Source of the DNA: Butyrivibrio sp.
Lineage (GTDB): Bacteria; Bacillota; Clostridia; Lachnospirales; Lachnospiraceae
NCBI GenBank assembly: GCA_017535785.1
Contig: JAFXTN010000003.1
Location: 51,119 to 115,118, forward strand
DNA length: 64,000 nt
Direction: 5' to 3'
Under the pieces are notes generated by a model. That model saw only the letters and a program-made list of their open reading frames with translations, did not search any database and was not told the DNA's origin. The first letter of the stretch is position 1. Each line of letters begins with the position of its first letter. Below, piece by piece: positions 42,114-50,903 of the stretch. The position numbers and the translations under genes were made by a program.

Positions 42114-42872
42114 ATGGAAAAAAGCGTGCTTTTGATAGGTCTTGAAAAAAGCTTTATGGTAAACGCTATACATAAGGGCCTTGAAAAAGAAGGCTACACG
42201 GTCACTCAGGTCAGACCGAGTGTACGGGGGATAACCGAGGTGCAGGTAAGACCCGAGTTTTATATCCTGTACACAGGGGAACTTTCCAGAGGCCATGTGG
42301 ATCTTTTTGAATATCTGAATGAGGCTATTGATAACGAGAACTTTATGCTGTATCTTATAGGGAAGCAGGAAGAAATAGACCTTGCTCTTGAATTCATTGA
42401 CGAATCTAAGGTCCGTGAGATGTACTTAAGGCCGCTCGATGTCAAGCTTCTTGCAAGCGATCTCGACATGGTCGTAGATTACAGCGAGGTTGACGACAGG
42501 CTCAAAAAGAAGATCCTTATCGTGGATGACGACGGAACCATGCTTCGTATGATGAAGACCTGGCTTTCCGTTAAATACAGTGTGTATATGTCAAGTTCGG
42601 GTATAACGGCGCTTTCGTTTCTTCAGAATAATTATGTCGATCTCATTTTGCTTGATTATGAGATGCCGGATTTTGACGGCCCTGCTGTTATGCAGGCTAT
42701 ACGTGATGATGATCGCCTTAAGGATATACCGGTCATTTTCCTTACAGCCAAGGATGACAAGGACAGCGTCATGAAAGTCCTTAAGTTCAAGCCGGACAAA
42801 TATTTACTTAAGTCTATGCCCAAAGAAAAGCTTCTTGCAGCAATAGAAGATTTCTTTGATAACAAAGAATAA
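42114..42872 (+). CDS. Tandem receiver-domain protein (no output domain)
   Basis: This 252-residue response regulator has two halves. The N-terminal half (about 1-125) has receiver-like secondary structure but lacks the acidic pocket, so it is degenerate. The C-terminal half (about 130-252) is an intact receiver: KKILIVDDDGT, phospho-acceptor Asp in LILLDYEMPDFDGP, VIFLTAKDD and the late Lys in YLLKSMPKEK. There is no DNA-binding or enzymatic output, so it probably acts by protein contact or as a phosphate carrier with the HPt of the upstream kinase. It begins 27 bases after the kinase. Confidence 0.88.
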   Translation: MEKSVLLIGLEKSFMVNAIHKGLEKEGYTVTQVRPSVRGITEVQVRPEFYILYTGELSRGHVDLFEYLNEAIDNENFMLYLIGKQEEIDLALEFIDESKVREMYLRPLDVKLLASDLDMVVDYSEVDDRLKKKILIVDDDGTMLRMMKTWLSVKYSVYMSSSGITALSFLQNNYVDLILLDYEMPDFDGPAVMQAIRDDDRLKDIPVIFLTAKDDKDSVMKVLKFKPDKYLLKSMPKEKLLAAIEDFFDNKE

Positions 42873-42907
42873 ATCTTAAATCATAAATCTAAGGAAGGTA
42901 CAATTTA

Positions 42908-43834
42908 ATGATCTCTAAGCTTATTGACAGAATAGAAAGTACGGGAGCACCTATCGTTGTGGGACTCGACCCCAAGCTCGGTTTTATTCCCGACGATCTA
43001 AAGAAAAAGTGCTTCGCGGAAAAAGGCGAAAACCTGGAAGGAGCGGCAGAAGCCTTTTGGCAGTTCAACAAAGAGATCATTGATAACATCTATGACGTTG
43101 TGCCTGCCGTAAAGCCTCAGATCGCAATGTATGAGGAACTCGGCATTCCCGGACTTATCACATTTAAAAAGACAGTTGAATATTGTAAGGAAAAGGGTCT
43201 CATCGTTATTGGAGATATCAAGAGAGGCGATATCGGATCGACCTCAGAGTCATACGCTGTCGGACATCTCGGACAGGTAACGATCGAGGGTAAGACCTTT
43301 AAGGGCTTTGATGAGGACTTTGCAACAGTAAATCCTTATCTCGGATCTGACGGTGTTAAGCCTTTCATCAACGTATGCAACAAGGAAGATAAGGGTATCT
43401 TTGTTCTTGTTAAGACATCCAATCCTTCAAGCGGAGAGTTCCAGGACAGACTTATCGACGGAAGACCTCTCTATGAGTTTGTCGGCGAGCAGGTTGAGAA
43501 GTGGGGACTTGAGTCCATGGACGGTTCCTACAGTAATGTAGGTGCTGTTGTCGGAGCTACATATCCCGAGATGGGTAAGATCTTAAGAGACATAATGCCT
43601 CATGCTTACATCCTTGTTCCCGGCTACGGAGCACAGGGCGGTAAGGGAAAAGACCTTGTGAACTTCTTTAATAAGGACGGACTTGGTGCGATCGTAAATT
43701 CTTCAAGAGGAATAATCGCAGCTTGGAAGAGCGAAGAATATGCACAGTTTGGCGGCAATGTCGGCGCTGCTGCAAGAGAAGCAGTTAGGGTCATGAAAGA
43801 AGATATCGAAGGAGCACTTTCGGAAAGAGTTTGA
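42908..43834 (+). CDS. pyrF: Orotidine-5-phosphate decarboxylase
   Basis: This enzyme catalyses the last step of UMP synthesis. At 308 residues it is the longer subfamily 2 type. It shows VVGLDPKLGFIPDD, KPQIAMYEELG, the catalytic IGDIKRGDIGST and SSRGIIAAW near the end. AAGGTAC lies upstream of the ATG. pyrE follows after 75 bases with its own promoter. Confidence 0.96.
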   Translation: MISKLIDRIESTGAPIVVGLDPKLGFIPDDLKKKCFAEKGENLEGAAEAFWQFNKEIIDNIYDVVPAVKPQIAMYEELGIPGLITFKKTVEYCKEKGLIVIGDIKRGDIGSTSESYAVGHLGQVTIEGKTFKGFDEDFATVNPYLGSDGVKPFINVCNKEDKGIFVLVKTSNPSSGEFQDRLIDGRPLYEFVGEQVEKWGLESMDGSYSNVGAVVGATYPEMGKILRDIMPHAYILVPGYGAQGGKGKDLVNFFNKDGLGAIVNSSRGIIAAWKSEEYAQFGGNVGAAAREAVRVMKEDIEGALSERV

Positions 43835-43863
43835 TTGTGTATATACCTTCAAGGTGCTATAAT
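43835..43863 (+). promoter_or_regulatory. Promoter of pyrE
   Basis: TTGTGT (43835-43840), a 17-base spacer and TATAAT (43858-43863), with TGC before it as extended -10. Confidence 0.75.
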
Positions 43864-43909
43864 ATGCGCGGGTTGATTTTTAAACATAAAGAAAAAGGAG
43901 CTGAGGGAG

Positions 43910-44593
43910 ATGGAAAGATACAAAGAAGAGTTTATTGAATTTATGGTGGACAGTAATGTCCTTAAGTTTGGGGAGTTTACTCTTAAGAGTGGACGTAAGT
44001 CTCCTTTCTTTATGAATGCGGGTGCCTATGTTACCGGCGCTCAGCTCAAGAAGCTCGGTAATTATTATGCGAGAGCGATACATGATACATTCGGTCTTGA
44101 ATTCGATGTCCTTTTCGGACCTGCCTATAAGGGAATTCCCCTTGCGGTTGCTACCAGCATGGCAATAAGTGAATTGTACGGAAGAGAGATCAGATACTGT
44201 TCCAACAGAAAAGAGATCAAGGATCACGGCGACAAGGGTATCCTTTTGGGAACCAAGCTTCGTGACGGAGACAGAGTTCTTATCATCGAGGACGTTACAA
44301 CATCAGGTAAGTCTATCGAAGAGACAGTTCCGATCATTCAGGAACAGGCTGATTGCGATATCGTAGGACTTATGGTTTCTCTCAACAGACAGGAGAAGGG
44401 CCAGGATTCCGATATGAGCGCACTTGATGAGATCAAGGAGAGATACGGTTTCAGCGCACATTCGATCGTGACCATGGATGACGTGGTTACATATCTTTAC
44501 AACAGACCTATCGAAGGCGAGGTCATCCTTAACAAGGAGATCAAGAAGTCTATCGACGAGTACTACGCAGAGTACGGCGCCAAGAAGGACTGA
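43910..44593 (+). CDS. pyrE: Orotate phosphoribosyltransferase
   Basis: PyrE joins orotate to PRPP to give OMP, the substrate of PyrF. At 227 residues it has FTLKSGRKSPFFMNAG, FGPAYKGIPLA, YCSNRKEIKDHG and the PRPP-binding VLIIEDVTTSGKS. A strong ribosome site (GGAG) precedes the ATG. Two small membrane-protein genes follow closely. Confidence 0.96.
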   Translation: MERYKEEFIEFMVDSNVLKFGEFTLKSGRKSPFFMNAGAYVTGAQLKKLGNYYARAIHDTFGLEFDVLFGPAYKGIPLAVATSMAISELYGREIRYCSNRKEIKDHGDKGILLGTKLRDGDRVLIIEDVTTSGKSIEETVPIIQEQADCDIVGLMVSLNRQEKGQDSDMSALDEIKERYGFSAHSIVTMDDVVTYLYNRPIEGEVILNKEIKKSIDEYYAEYGAKKD

Positions 44594-44623
44594 TAAAAGT
44601 TTCTGACTGAGGAGGTAATTATA

Positions 44624-44776
44624 ATGGATGAGCATACATACAAAGTACTCGGAACAACAGGAGCTTTAAACATTGCATTTGGGGTTATTTCTATAGTAGC
44701 AGGCATCGCTGCGGGAGTTCTTTTGATCATCAGCGGAGCTAAGCTTCTCGGAAGCCGCAAAAAGATTATTATCTGA
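44624..44776 (+). CDS. Small single-pass membrane protein (50 residues)
   Basis: This peptide begins MDEHTYKVLGTTGALNIAFG and has one or two short hydrophobic segments (about 14-38) and a Lys/Arg-rich end (GSRKKIII). A perfect AGGAGGTAATT lies upstream of the ATG, and the next gene starts one base after its stop, so it is very likely translated. The function is unknown; the tight link to the next membrane protein suggests a pair. Confidence 0.7.
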   Translation: MDEHTYKVLGTTGALNIAFGVISIVAGIAAGVLLIISGAKLLGSRKKIII

Positions 44777-44777
44777 T

Positions 44778-45152
44778 ATGAACGATTTATTATTAACTAT
44801 TAAGAAGAAAATTAAAATATACAGAAAGAAGCATGATCTCATAAGGGAAAGGTATATGTTTACGGACAACAGACACCCCGAGAAGGGGATAATGTCTGCT
44901 GTGCTTGGTACACTGTCAGTGATCACACTATCACTGGCTGTACTTTTTTCATACAAAAACGGGGGACAGGCTCTGGTACAATACGCCGCAGCGGCTTTTG
45001 TTGCGGCGATATTTTCATGTATAGGGTTAGTTCTTGGCATCATGTCCAGATTTGAGAAGGACATCTTTAAGATCTTCCCTAACATAGGCATATTTCTCAA
45101 TTTTTTATCGTTTTTGTTTGTGGTATTTTTGCTTGTTTTAGGATTGAGGTAA
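44778..45152 (+). CDS. Membrane protein of unknown function
   Basis: A 124-residue protein has a basic N-terminal cytoplasmic region (about 1-36, IKKKIKIYRKKHD) and three hydrophobic helices (about 40-60, 67-88 and 100-123). It has a very basic and hydrophobic profile but no catalytic motif. The ATG follows the small membrane gene by one base, and the aminopeptidase gene starts nine bases downstream of its stop, so the three are one transcription unit. Confidence 0.7.
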   Translation: MNDLLLTIKKKIKIYRKKHDLIRERYMFTDNRHPEKGIMSAVLGTLSVITLSLAVLFSYKNGGQALVQYAAAAFVAAIFSCIGLVLGIMSRFEKDIFKIFPNIGIFLNFLSFLFVVFLLVLGLR

Positions 45153-45161
45153 TTGGTTTTT

Positions 45162-47258
45162 ATGAGCGACAACGAACTTATTTTTGAATTTGAATCCGGG
45201 AACGAGATCCTTAACGAAAGATATGAACTCGCTTCCCGCAGAATAGAAGAGATGGCGGACGAGCATCTTAAGAATAAAGAGTTTGACCTTTATTTCCACT
45301 CCGTCAGAGATTTCCTTGAGATGATGATACAGACCTATGACTGGGCTCTTGATAAGGGCGCTGAGAAGGATTCTCTTGAGGAACTCCAAAAAAGAAATCA
45401 TGAGCTGTATAAGGATATCTTGCCCGAGAACTACGACAAGAGCTACGGTAATCCCGCTTTTGCCTGCGAAAGACTCGGAGATGGATTCGGCAAGATCTTA
45501 TCGGCTCTTTATTATGAGATGAGATATCTGATCGTATCTGCTTTTGAGCTTTCAAAGTTTGATATGGTCATCCGTATGGAACTCTTCATTGAGATCTACG
45601 GCTCTTTTGCCTACGCGGATGCAGAGGATAAGCTCCCTTCATACGAGAGCGTAAGGCAGACTATGTACTGGTTCTTCAGCGACTATGCGGAAGAAGAGAG
45701 AATGATAAGATTTGCTCAGATCGTTGATCCCGTCAGGGATTTTGCGAGAGAGATCATCATGGAAAGCGATCTTTCCGATCTAAGATACCTCTATAAATTC
45801 GGCGAATATATTTCCGATAACGAGCTTCAGATAGCTCGTCATCTTCAGTCACTCCCCGAAGAAGAGATCACCAAGCTTGCAGATACTTTTACGGAAGGCT
45901 ACAGGATCGGCTTTGCAGCTACCGGAAAAGATATTTCGATAAAGAGTACCGCTTCTGTTATCTATACTCTCGGTTTTGAGAGGATCATCCAAAAAGCGAT
46001 AACCAATCTTAAAAAGATAGGAATGCAGTCGAGTGTCTACAGATCACTTACGAGCATTTTCTATGTTGACGGAAGTGCCAGAAGAATGGCTTGTCACGGC
46101 GCTATCCCCAACAAGCAGTTTGACTACGATCACAAGGATGATTTCGGACTCTTTTTTGACTCAGCTCTTATGAACAGAAAGCTTGAAGCTATAAGAGCGG
46201 CTGGTGAGAAGTACAAGAAGGAAGCTAAGCTCTACGGAGGTCCTGCAGTACTTGAAGAATTCGGCGCAAAGCCTTTTTCTCCCGAGCCCAAGAAGGAAGC
46301 TGTCCATCTTGATGAGAAGCAGCAGAAGATGCTTGGTGAGTACAAGATCCAGGCAGGTCTTATCCAGAATGAATACATCATCGGAAAAGAGAGAAGCTTT
46401 ACAATAATCTCTTTCCCCGTTCCCGAGATCGGAGACAGATTCCCCGAGATATTTGAGGAAGTGGTTAAGATCAACACGCTTGACTACAAGCTCTATCAGA
46501 CGATCCAGCAAAAGCTCATCGATGCGCTCGATGAAGCCAAGTATGTTGTGGTCAAGGGCATGGGTGAGAACCGCACGGATATGAAGGTCATGCTCCATGA
46601 GCTCAAAGATAAGTCCAAGGAGACCAACTTCGAGAACTGCGTTGCGGACGTCAACATCCCTGTCGGAGAGGTGTTCACATCACCTGTTCTTAAGGGCACC
46701 GAAGGAACTCTTCATGTGACCGGCGTATATCTGATGGGACTTTACTTCAAGGATCTTGAGCTTAAGTTCAAGGACGGATGCATCACGGATTACAGGTGCT
46801 CCAACTTTGATTCCGAAGAGGAGAACCGCAAGTACATAAACGACAATATCTTATATAATCACAAGACTCTTCCTATAGGAGAGTTCGCCATAGGTACCAA
46901 TACGACGGCTTATACATTTGCAAGAAAATTCAATGTAGCCGACAAGCTCGACATACTTATAGCGGAGAAGACAGGACCTCACTTTGCTGTGGGCGACACC
47001 TGCTACTCTTTTGACGAGGACAACGACACCTTTAATCCCGACGGCAAAAGACATATCGCAAAAGAGAATGAGATTTCCGCTGAAAGAAAGAACGATCCCG
47101 ATAAGGCATATTTCAGTTGCCATACCGATATAACGATCCCGTACGACGAACTCGGTGAGATAACCGCAGTGAGAGAGGACGGAAGCACCATAACGATCAT
47201 GAAGGAAGGTAGATTTGTTCTTCCCGGAACTGAGGAACTGAACGATGCACTAGTATAA
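45162..47258 (+). CDS. M29-family aminopeptidase with long N-terminal extension
   Basis: This is a 698-residue protein whose C-terminal part (about 380-698) is an M29 (AmpS/PepS-like) dimetal aminopeptidase. Its metal ligands are visible: Glu in VGEVFTSP, Glu in IGEFAIGTNT, His and Tyr in GPHFAVGDTCY, and the His-Asp pair in CHTDITIP. Normal members have about 410 residues. The extra N-terminal region of about 280-300 residues is helical and acidic, with no match I recognise, and may be a regulatory or oligomerisation domain. I chose ATG 45162 with GAGGTAA upstream; a TTG at 45153 is too close to that site. Confidence 0.85.
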   Translation: MSDNELIFEFESGNEILNERYELASRRIEEMADEHLKNKEFDLYFHSVRDFLEMMIQTYDWALDKGAEKDSLEELQKRNHELYKDILPENYDKSYGNPAFACERLGDGFGKILSALYYEMRYLIVSAFELSKFDMVIRMELFIEIYGSFAYADAEDKLPSYESVRQTMYWFFSDYAEEERMIRFAQIVDPVRDFAREIIMESDLSDLRYLYKFGEYISDNELQIARHLQSLPEEEITKLADTFTEGYRIGFAATGKDISIKSTASVIYTLGFERIIQKAITNLKKIGMQSSVYRSLTSIFYVDGSARRMACHGAIPNKQFDYDHKDDFGLFFDSALMNRKLEAIRAAGEKYKKEAKLYGGPAVLEEFGAKPFSPEPKKEAVHLDEKQQKMLGEYKIQAGLIQNEYIIGKERSFTIISFPVPEIGDRFPEIFEEVVKINTLDYKLYQTIQQKLIDALDEAKYVVVKGMGENRTDMKVMLHELKDKSKETNFENCVADVNIPVGEVFTSPVLKGTEGTLHVTGVYLMGLYFKDLELKFKDGCITDYRCSNFDSEEENRKYINDNILYNHKTLPIGEFAIGTNTTAYTFARKFNVADKLDILIAEKTGPHFAVGDTCYSFDEDNDTFNPDGKRHIAKENEISAERKNDPDKAYFSCHTDITIPYDELGEITAVREDGSTITIMKEGRFVLPGTEELNDALV

Positions 47259-47282
47259 TACAGAATTAATTATCGCCCCGAG

Positions 47283-47339
47283 GCCGGTATAAATGCGTCA
47301 GCATTTATACTGGCACAATATGTAGTATTGTGCTATGAT
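47283..47339 (+). promoter_or_regulatory. purE promoter with two adjacent palindromes
   Basis: A 14-bp stem, GCCGGTATAAATGC (47283-47296) with GCATTTATACTGGC (47301-47314), is followed by the perfect arms GCACAATA (47313-47320) and TATTGTGC (47326-47333). The second palindrome fills the spacer of an extended -10 promoter TGCTATGAT (47331-47339). No T-tract follows, so an operator is more likely than a terminator. PurR boxes of the B. subtilis type are absent. Confidence 0.6.
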
Positions 47340-47377
47340 ACAAGGGACTAAATATTGCAATGCAAATGGAGGAAAAC

Positions 47378-47878
47378 ATGGCAAAAGTTGGAATTGTAAT
47401 GGGTAGTGACTCAGACATGCCTGTTATGTCAAAAGCGGCTGATATTCTCGATCAGCTCGGTATTTCTTATGAGATGCGCATCATATCGGCGCATAGGGAG
47501 CCCGATGAATTTTTCGAGTATGCTAAGACAGCCGAAGAAAAAGGATTTAAGGTTATCATCGCGGGAGCAGGAATGGCAGCACATCTTCCCGGAATGTGCG
47601 CAGCGATCTTCCCGATGCCGGTAATCGGAATACCCATGCATACAACTTCTCTGGGAGGCCGTGATTCTTTATACAGTATCGTACAGATGCCTTCAGGAAT
47701 TCCTGTTGCTACCGTAGCTATCAACGGTGGTGCCAATGCCGGAATTCTTGCAGCCAAGATCTTGGCAACAAGCGATGAGGAGATCCTTAAGAAACTCAAG
47801 GACTACACTGCTTCACTTAAGGATGCGGTAGTAGCCAAGGACAAGAAGCTTCAGGAAGTGGGCTACAAGAACTATTGA
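47378..47878 (+). CDS. purE: N5-carboxyaminoimidazole ribonucleotide mutase
   Basis: PurE rearranges N5-CAIR to CAIR in purine synthesis. The 166-residue protein begins MAKVGIVMGSDSDMPVM, with SAHREPDE, AGAGMAAHLPGM and the late GIPVATVAINGGANAG. An in-frame ATG six codons earlier has no ribosome site; GGAGGAAAAC supports 47378. It heads a purE-M-N-D run. Confidence 0.96.
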   Translation: MAKVGIVMGSDSDMPVMSKAADILDQLGISYEMRIISAHREPDEFFEYAKTAEEKGFKVIIAGAGMAAHLPGMCAAIFPMPVIGIPMHTTSLGGRDSLYSIVQMPSGIPVATVAINGGANAGILAAKILATSDEEILKKLKDYTASLKDAVVAKDKKLQEVGYKNY

Positions 47879-47942
47879 TACCGGTGCATCGATTTTCGAT
47901 CGGCACCAAAAGATCTTTTTATAGAAATGAGGAGTAAATATT

Positions 47943-48974
47943 ATGGCACTGGATTACAAGAAGGCCGGAGTTGACATTGAAGCCGGTTACAAATCTGTAG
48001 AACTTATCAAGGGTTATGTTAAAGAGACCAACAGACCCGAGGTACTTGGCGGACTCGGAGGATTCTCCGGAGCATTTTCACTTAGCAAGATAAAGGATAT
48101 GGAAGATCCGGTTCTTTTGTCCGGAACAGACGGAGTGGGAACCAAGATCAAGCTTGCATTCCTTCTTGATAAACACGACACTATCGGTATCGACGCTGTT
48201 GCAATGTGTGTTAACGACGTTGCATGTGCAGGCGGCGAGCCTTTGTTCTTCCTTGATTACATTGCATGCGGCAAGAACATCCCTGAGAAGATAGCAGCTA
48301 TCGTTAAGGGAGTTGCCGAGGGTTGTAAGCAGTCTGACGCAGCACTTATCGGTGGCGAGACAGCAGAGCATCCCGGACTTATGCCTGAGGATGAGTACGA
48401 CGTTGCAGGCTTTGCGGTTGGTGTAGTTGATCGCAAGGATATGATCGACGGAAGCTCCATCAAGGCAGGCGATGTGCTTATCGGTGTTGCTTCAAGCGGC
48501 GTACACAGCAACGGTTTTTCACTTGTTCGTAAAGTTTTTGATATGACAAAAGAGAGCCTTGAGACATATTATGATGAGCTCGGTGCTACTCTGGGAGAGA
48601 CTCTTTTAACTCCCACAAGGATCTACGTTAAGATGATGAAGTCCATCAAGAATGCGGGCATTAAGGTTAAGGGCTGCAGCCACATCACAGGCGGCGGTTT
48701 CTATGAGAATATCCCGAGAATGCTTCCCGACGGCATCAAGGCAGTTATCAAGAAGAACAGCTATGGCATTCCTCCGATCTTCAGTCTTATGGCTAAGAAG
48801 GGCGGAATCGAAGAAGAGATGATGTACAATACCTACAACATGGGTCTTGGCATGGTCCTTGCGGTTGATCCCGCAGACGTTGATGCTACGATGAAAGCTA
48901 TCGAGGCATCAGGCGACAAGGCTTGGATAGTAGGAAGTGCCGAGAACGGCGAGAAGGGCGTAGAACTCGTATGA
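47943..48974 (+). CDS. purM: Phosphoribosylformylglycinamidine cyclo-ligase
   Basis: PurM closes the imidazole ring to give AIR. At 343 residues it shows the ATP-grasp-unrelated PurM fold with MALDYKKAGVDIEAGY, LSGTDGVGTK, VAMCVNDVACAGGEPLFFLDYIA, GGETAEHPG and SSGVHSNGFSLVRK. The gene is 64 bases after purE and overlaps purN by four bases. Confidence 0.97.
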   Translation: MALDYKKAGVDIEAGYKSVELIKGYVKETNRPEVLGGLGGFSGAFSLSKIKDMEDPVLLSGTDGVGTKIKLAFLLDKHDTIGIDAVAMCVNDVACAGGEPLFFLDYIACGKNIPEKIAAIVKGVAEGCKQSDAALIGGETAEHPGLMPEDEYDVAGFAVGVVDRKDMIDGSSIKAGDVLIGVASSGVHSNGFSLVRKVFDMTKESLETYYDELGATLGETLLTPTRIYVKMMKSIKNAGIKVKGCSHITGGGFYENIPRMLPDGIKAVIKKNSYGIPPIFSLMAKKGGIEEEMMYNTYNMGLGMVLAVDPADVDATMKAIEASGDKAWIVGSAENGEKGVELV

Positions 48975-49615
48975 ATATAGCGGTAATGGTATCCGGAGGC
49001 GGTACCAATTTACAGGCAATTATAGACGGAATTGACAGCGGTGTTATCACCAACACCAAGATATCACTTGTTTACAGCAACAATCCGGATGCATATGCTC
49101 TTGAGAGAGCTAAGAAAGCAGGCATTCCGTACGTTGCAAAGAGCCCCAAGGAGTTTGCGGACAGAGCGGACTTCAATGAGGCACTGCTTAAGATCTTACA
49201 GGATGCCAACCCGGACCTTATAGTACTTGCCGGATGTCTTGTGGTCATACCGGAATGCGTAGTTAAGGCATTCCCCAACAAGATCATCAACATCCATCCG
49301 TCACTTATCCCTTCGTTCTGCGGAACGGGATATTACGGACTTAAGGTACACGAGAAGGCACTTGAGAGAGGCGTCAGAGTATCGGGCGCTACAGTTCATT
49401 TTGTTGATGAGGGAACCGATACAGGTCCCATCATTTTGCAGAAGCCCGTTATGATAAGACAGGACGATACTCCCGAAGTTCTCCAGAGACGTATCATGGA
49501 GCAGGCGGAGTGGAAGATAATGCCCATGGCGATCGATCTTATCGCCAACGGCAAGGTTAAAGTGGTTGACCATAAGGTCATTATTGAAGGTTACGAAGAG
49601 GAGAAGATTTTCTGA
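48971..49615 (+). CDS. purN: Phosphoribosylglycinamide formyltransferase
   Basis: PurN transfers a formyl group to glycinamide ribonucleotide. At 214 residues it begins MNIAVMVSGGGTNLQAII, with NIHPSLIPSFCGTGYYGLKVHEKAL and VHFVDEGTDTGPII. The ATG overlaps the purM stop (ATGA); an in-frame extension inside purM is rejected. The usual catalytic Asn and His of the family are at NIHPS. Confidence 0.96.
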   Translation: MNIAVMVSGGGTNLQAIIDGIDSGVITNTKISLVYSNNPDAYALERAKKAGIPYVAKSPKEFADRADFNEALLKILQDANPDLIVLAGCLVVIPECVVKAFPNKIINIHPSLIPSFCGTGYYGLKVHEKALERGVRVSGATVHFVDEGTDTGPIILQKPVMIRQDDTPEVLQRRIMEQAEWKIMPMAIDLIANGKVKVVDHKVIIEGYEEEKIF

Positions 49616-50889
49616 TGAAAGTTTTGGTTGTAGGCGGAGGTGGAAGAGAGCACGCTATCTGTGAGGCTATTTCAAGAAGCAGCAAGGTTGATAAGATTTA
49701 TTGTGCACCCGGTAACGGCGGTATCGCAGAGCTTGCCGAGTGTGTTCCGATAACTCCCATGGAGTTTGATAAACTTGTTTCTTTTGCAAAAGAAAAGGAG
49801 ATCGATCTTACCGTTATCGGCATGGACGATCCGCTTGTAGGAGGAGTTGTAGATAAGTTTGAGGAAGCCGGACTTAGGGTATTCGGACCCAGAAAGAACG
49901 CCGCTATCCTTGAAGGAAGTAAGGCTTTTTCAAAAGACCTTATGAAGAAGTACAACATTCCCACAGCAGGTTATGAGACATTTGATAACGCAGAGGCAGC
50001 TCTTAAATATTTAGAGACATCAAAGTTCCCCATCGTTCTTAAGGCTGACGGACTTGCACTCGGAAAAGGTGTTCTTATCTGCAACACTCTCGAGGAAGCA
50101 AAGGCCGGAGTAAAAGAGATCATGGAGGACAAGAAGTTCGGTGATGCCGGCAACCACATGGTCATCGAGGAATTCATGACAGGTCGCGAGGTTTCGGTTC
50201 TTTCTTTTGTAGACGGAAAGACTGTAAAGATAATGTCATCCGCTCAGGATCACAAGAGAGCGGGAGACGGTGACACAGGTCTTAATACGGGCGGAATGGG
50301 TAATTTCTCTCCCAGCCCTTTCTATACTGAGGAAGTTGATAAGTTCTGTAAGGAGAATATCTATAGCAGGACTGTTGAAGCAATGGCTGCAGAGGGCAGA
50401 GAGTTCAAGGGAGTTATCTTCTTCGGACTTATGCTTACACAGGATGGACCCAAGGTTCTTGAGTACAACGCAAGATTCGGTGATCCTGAGGCACAGGTTG
50501 TTCTTCCCAGATTAAAGACAGACATCATTGATGTGTTTAATGCCTGCATAGACGGCACGCTTTCAGATATCGATCTCGAATTTGAGGATAAGGCTGCTGT
50601 TTGTGTTGTTCTTGCAAGTGACGGATATCCGGTTAGCTACGAGAAAGGTAAGCTTATCACAGGACTTGAGAACTTTAAAGGCAAAGACGGATATTATTGC
50701 TTCCACGCAGGAACCAAGGCTACTCCTGAGGGAATAGTTACAAACGGCGGACGCGTTCTCGGAATCACCGCAAAAGGGGATACCCTCAAGGAAGCACGTG
50801 CTAAAGCTTACGAAGCGACAGAGTGGGTTAGCTTTGAAAACAAGTATATGCGTCATGATATCGGAAAAGCAATTGACGACGCTAAGTAA
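49615..50889 (+). CDS. purD: Phosphoribosylamine-glycine ligase
   Basis: PurD joins glycine to phosphoribosylamine with ATP. At 424 residues it has the N-terminal MKVLVVGGGGREHAI, the ATP-grasp core with FPIVLKADGLALGKGV and NTGGMGNFSP, and EYNARFGDPEAQVVLPRL. It starts on the last base of purN (TGATG). purH, purF and purL are not in this window. Confidence 0.97.
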   Translation: MKVLVVGGGGREHAICEAISRSSKVDKIYCAPGNGGIAELAECVPITPMEFDKLVSFAKEKEIDLTVIGMDDPLVGGVVDKFEEAGLRVFGPRKNAAILEGSKAFSKDLMKKYNIPTAGYETFDNAEAALKYLETSKFPIVLKADGLALGKGVLICNTLEEAKAGVKEIMEDKKFGDAGNHMVIEEFMTGREVSVLSFVDGKTVKIMSSAQDHKRAGDGDTGLNTGGMGNFSPSPFYTEEVDKFCKENIYSRTVEAMAAEGREFKGVIFFGLMLTQDGPKVLEYNARFGDPEAQVVLPRLKTDIIDVFNACIDGTLSDIDLEFEDKAAVCVVLASDGYPVSYEKGKLITGLENFKGKDGYYCFHAGTKATPEGIVTNGGRVLGITAKGDTLKEARAKAYEATEWVSFENKYMRHDIGKAIDDAK

Positions 50890-50903
50890 GGAGGAAAGCT
50901 AAG

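Noticed and set aside
47283-47314. Riboswitch or T-box upstream of purE
   Set aside because: Only simple hairpins are present; no purine-riboswitch core or T-box sequence can be seen.
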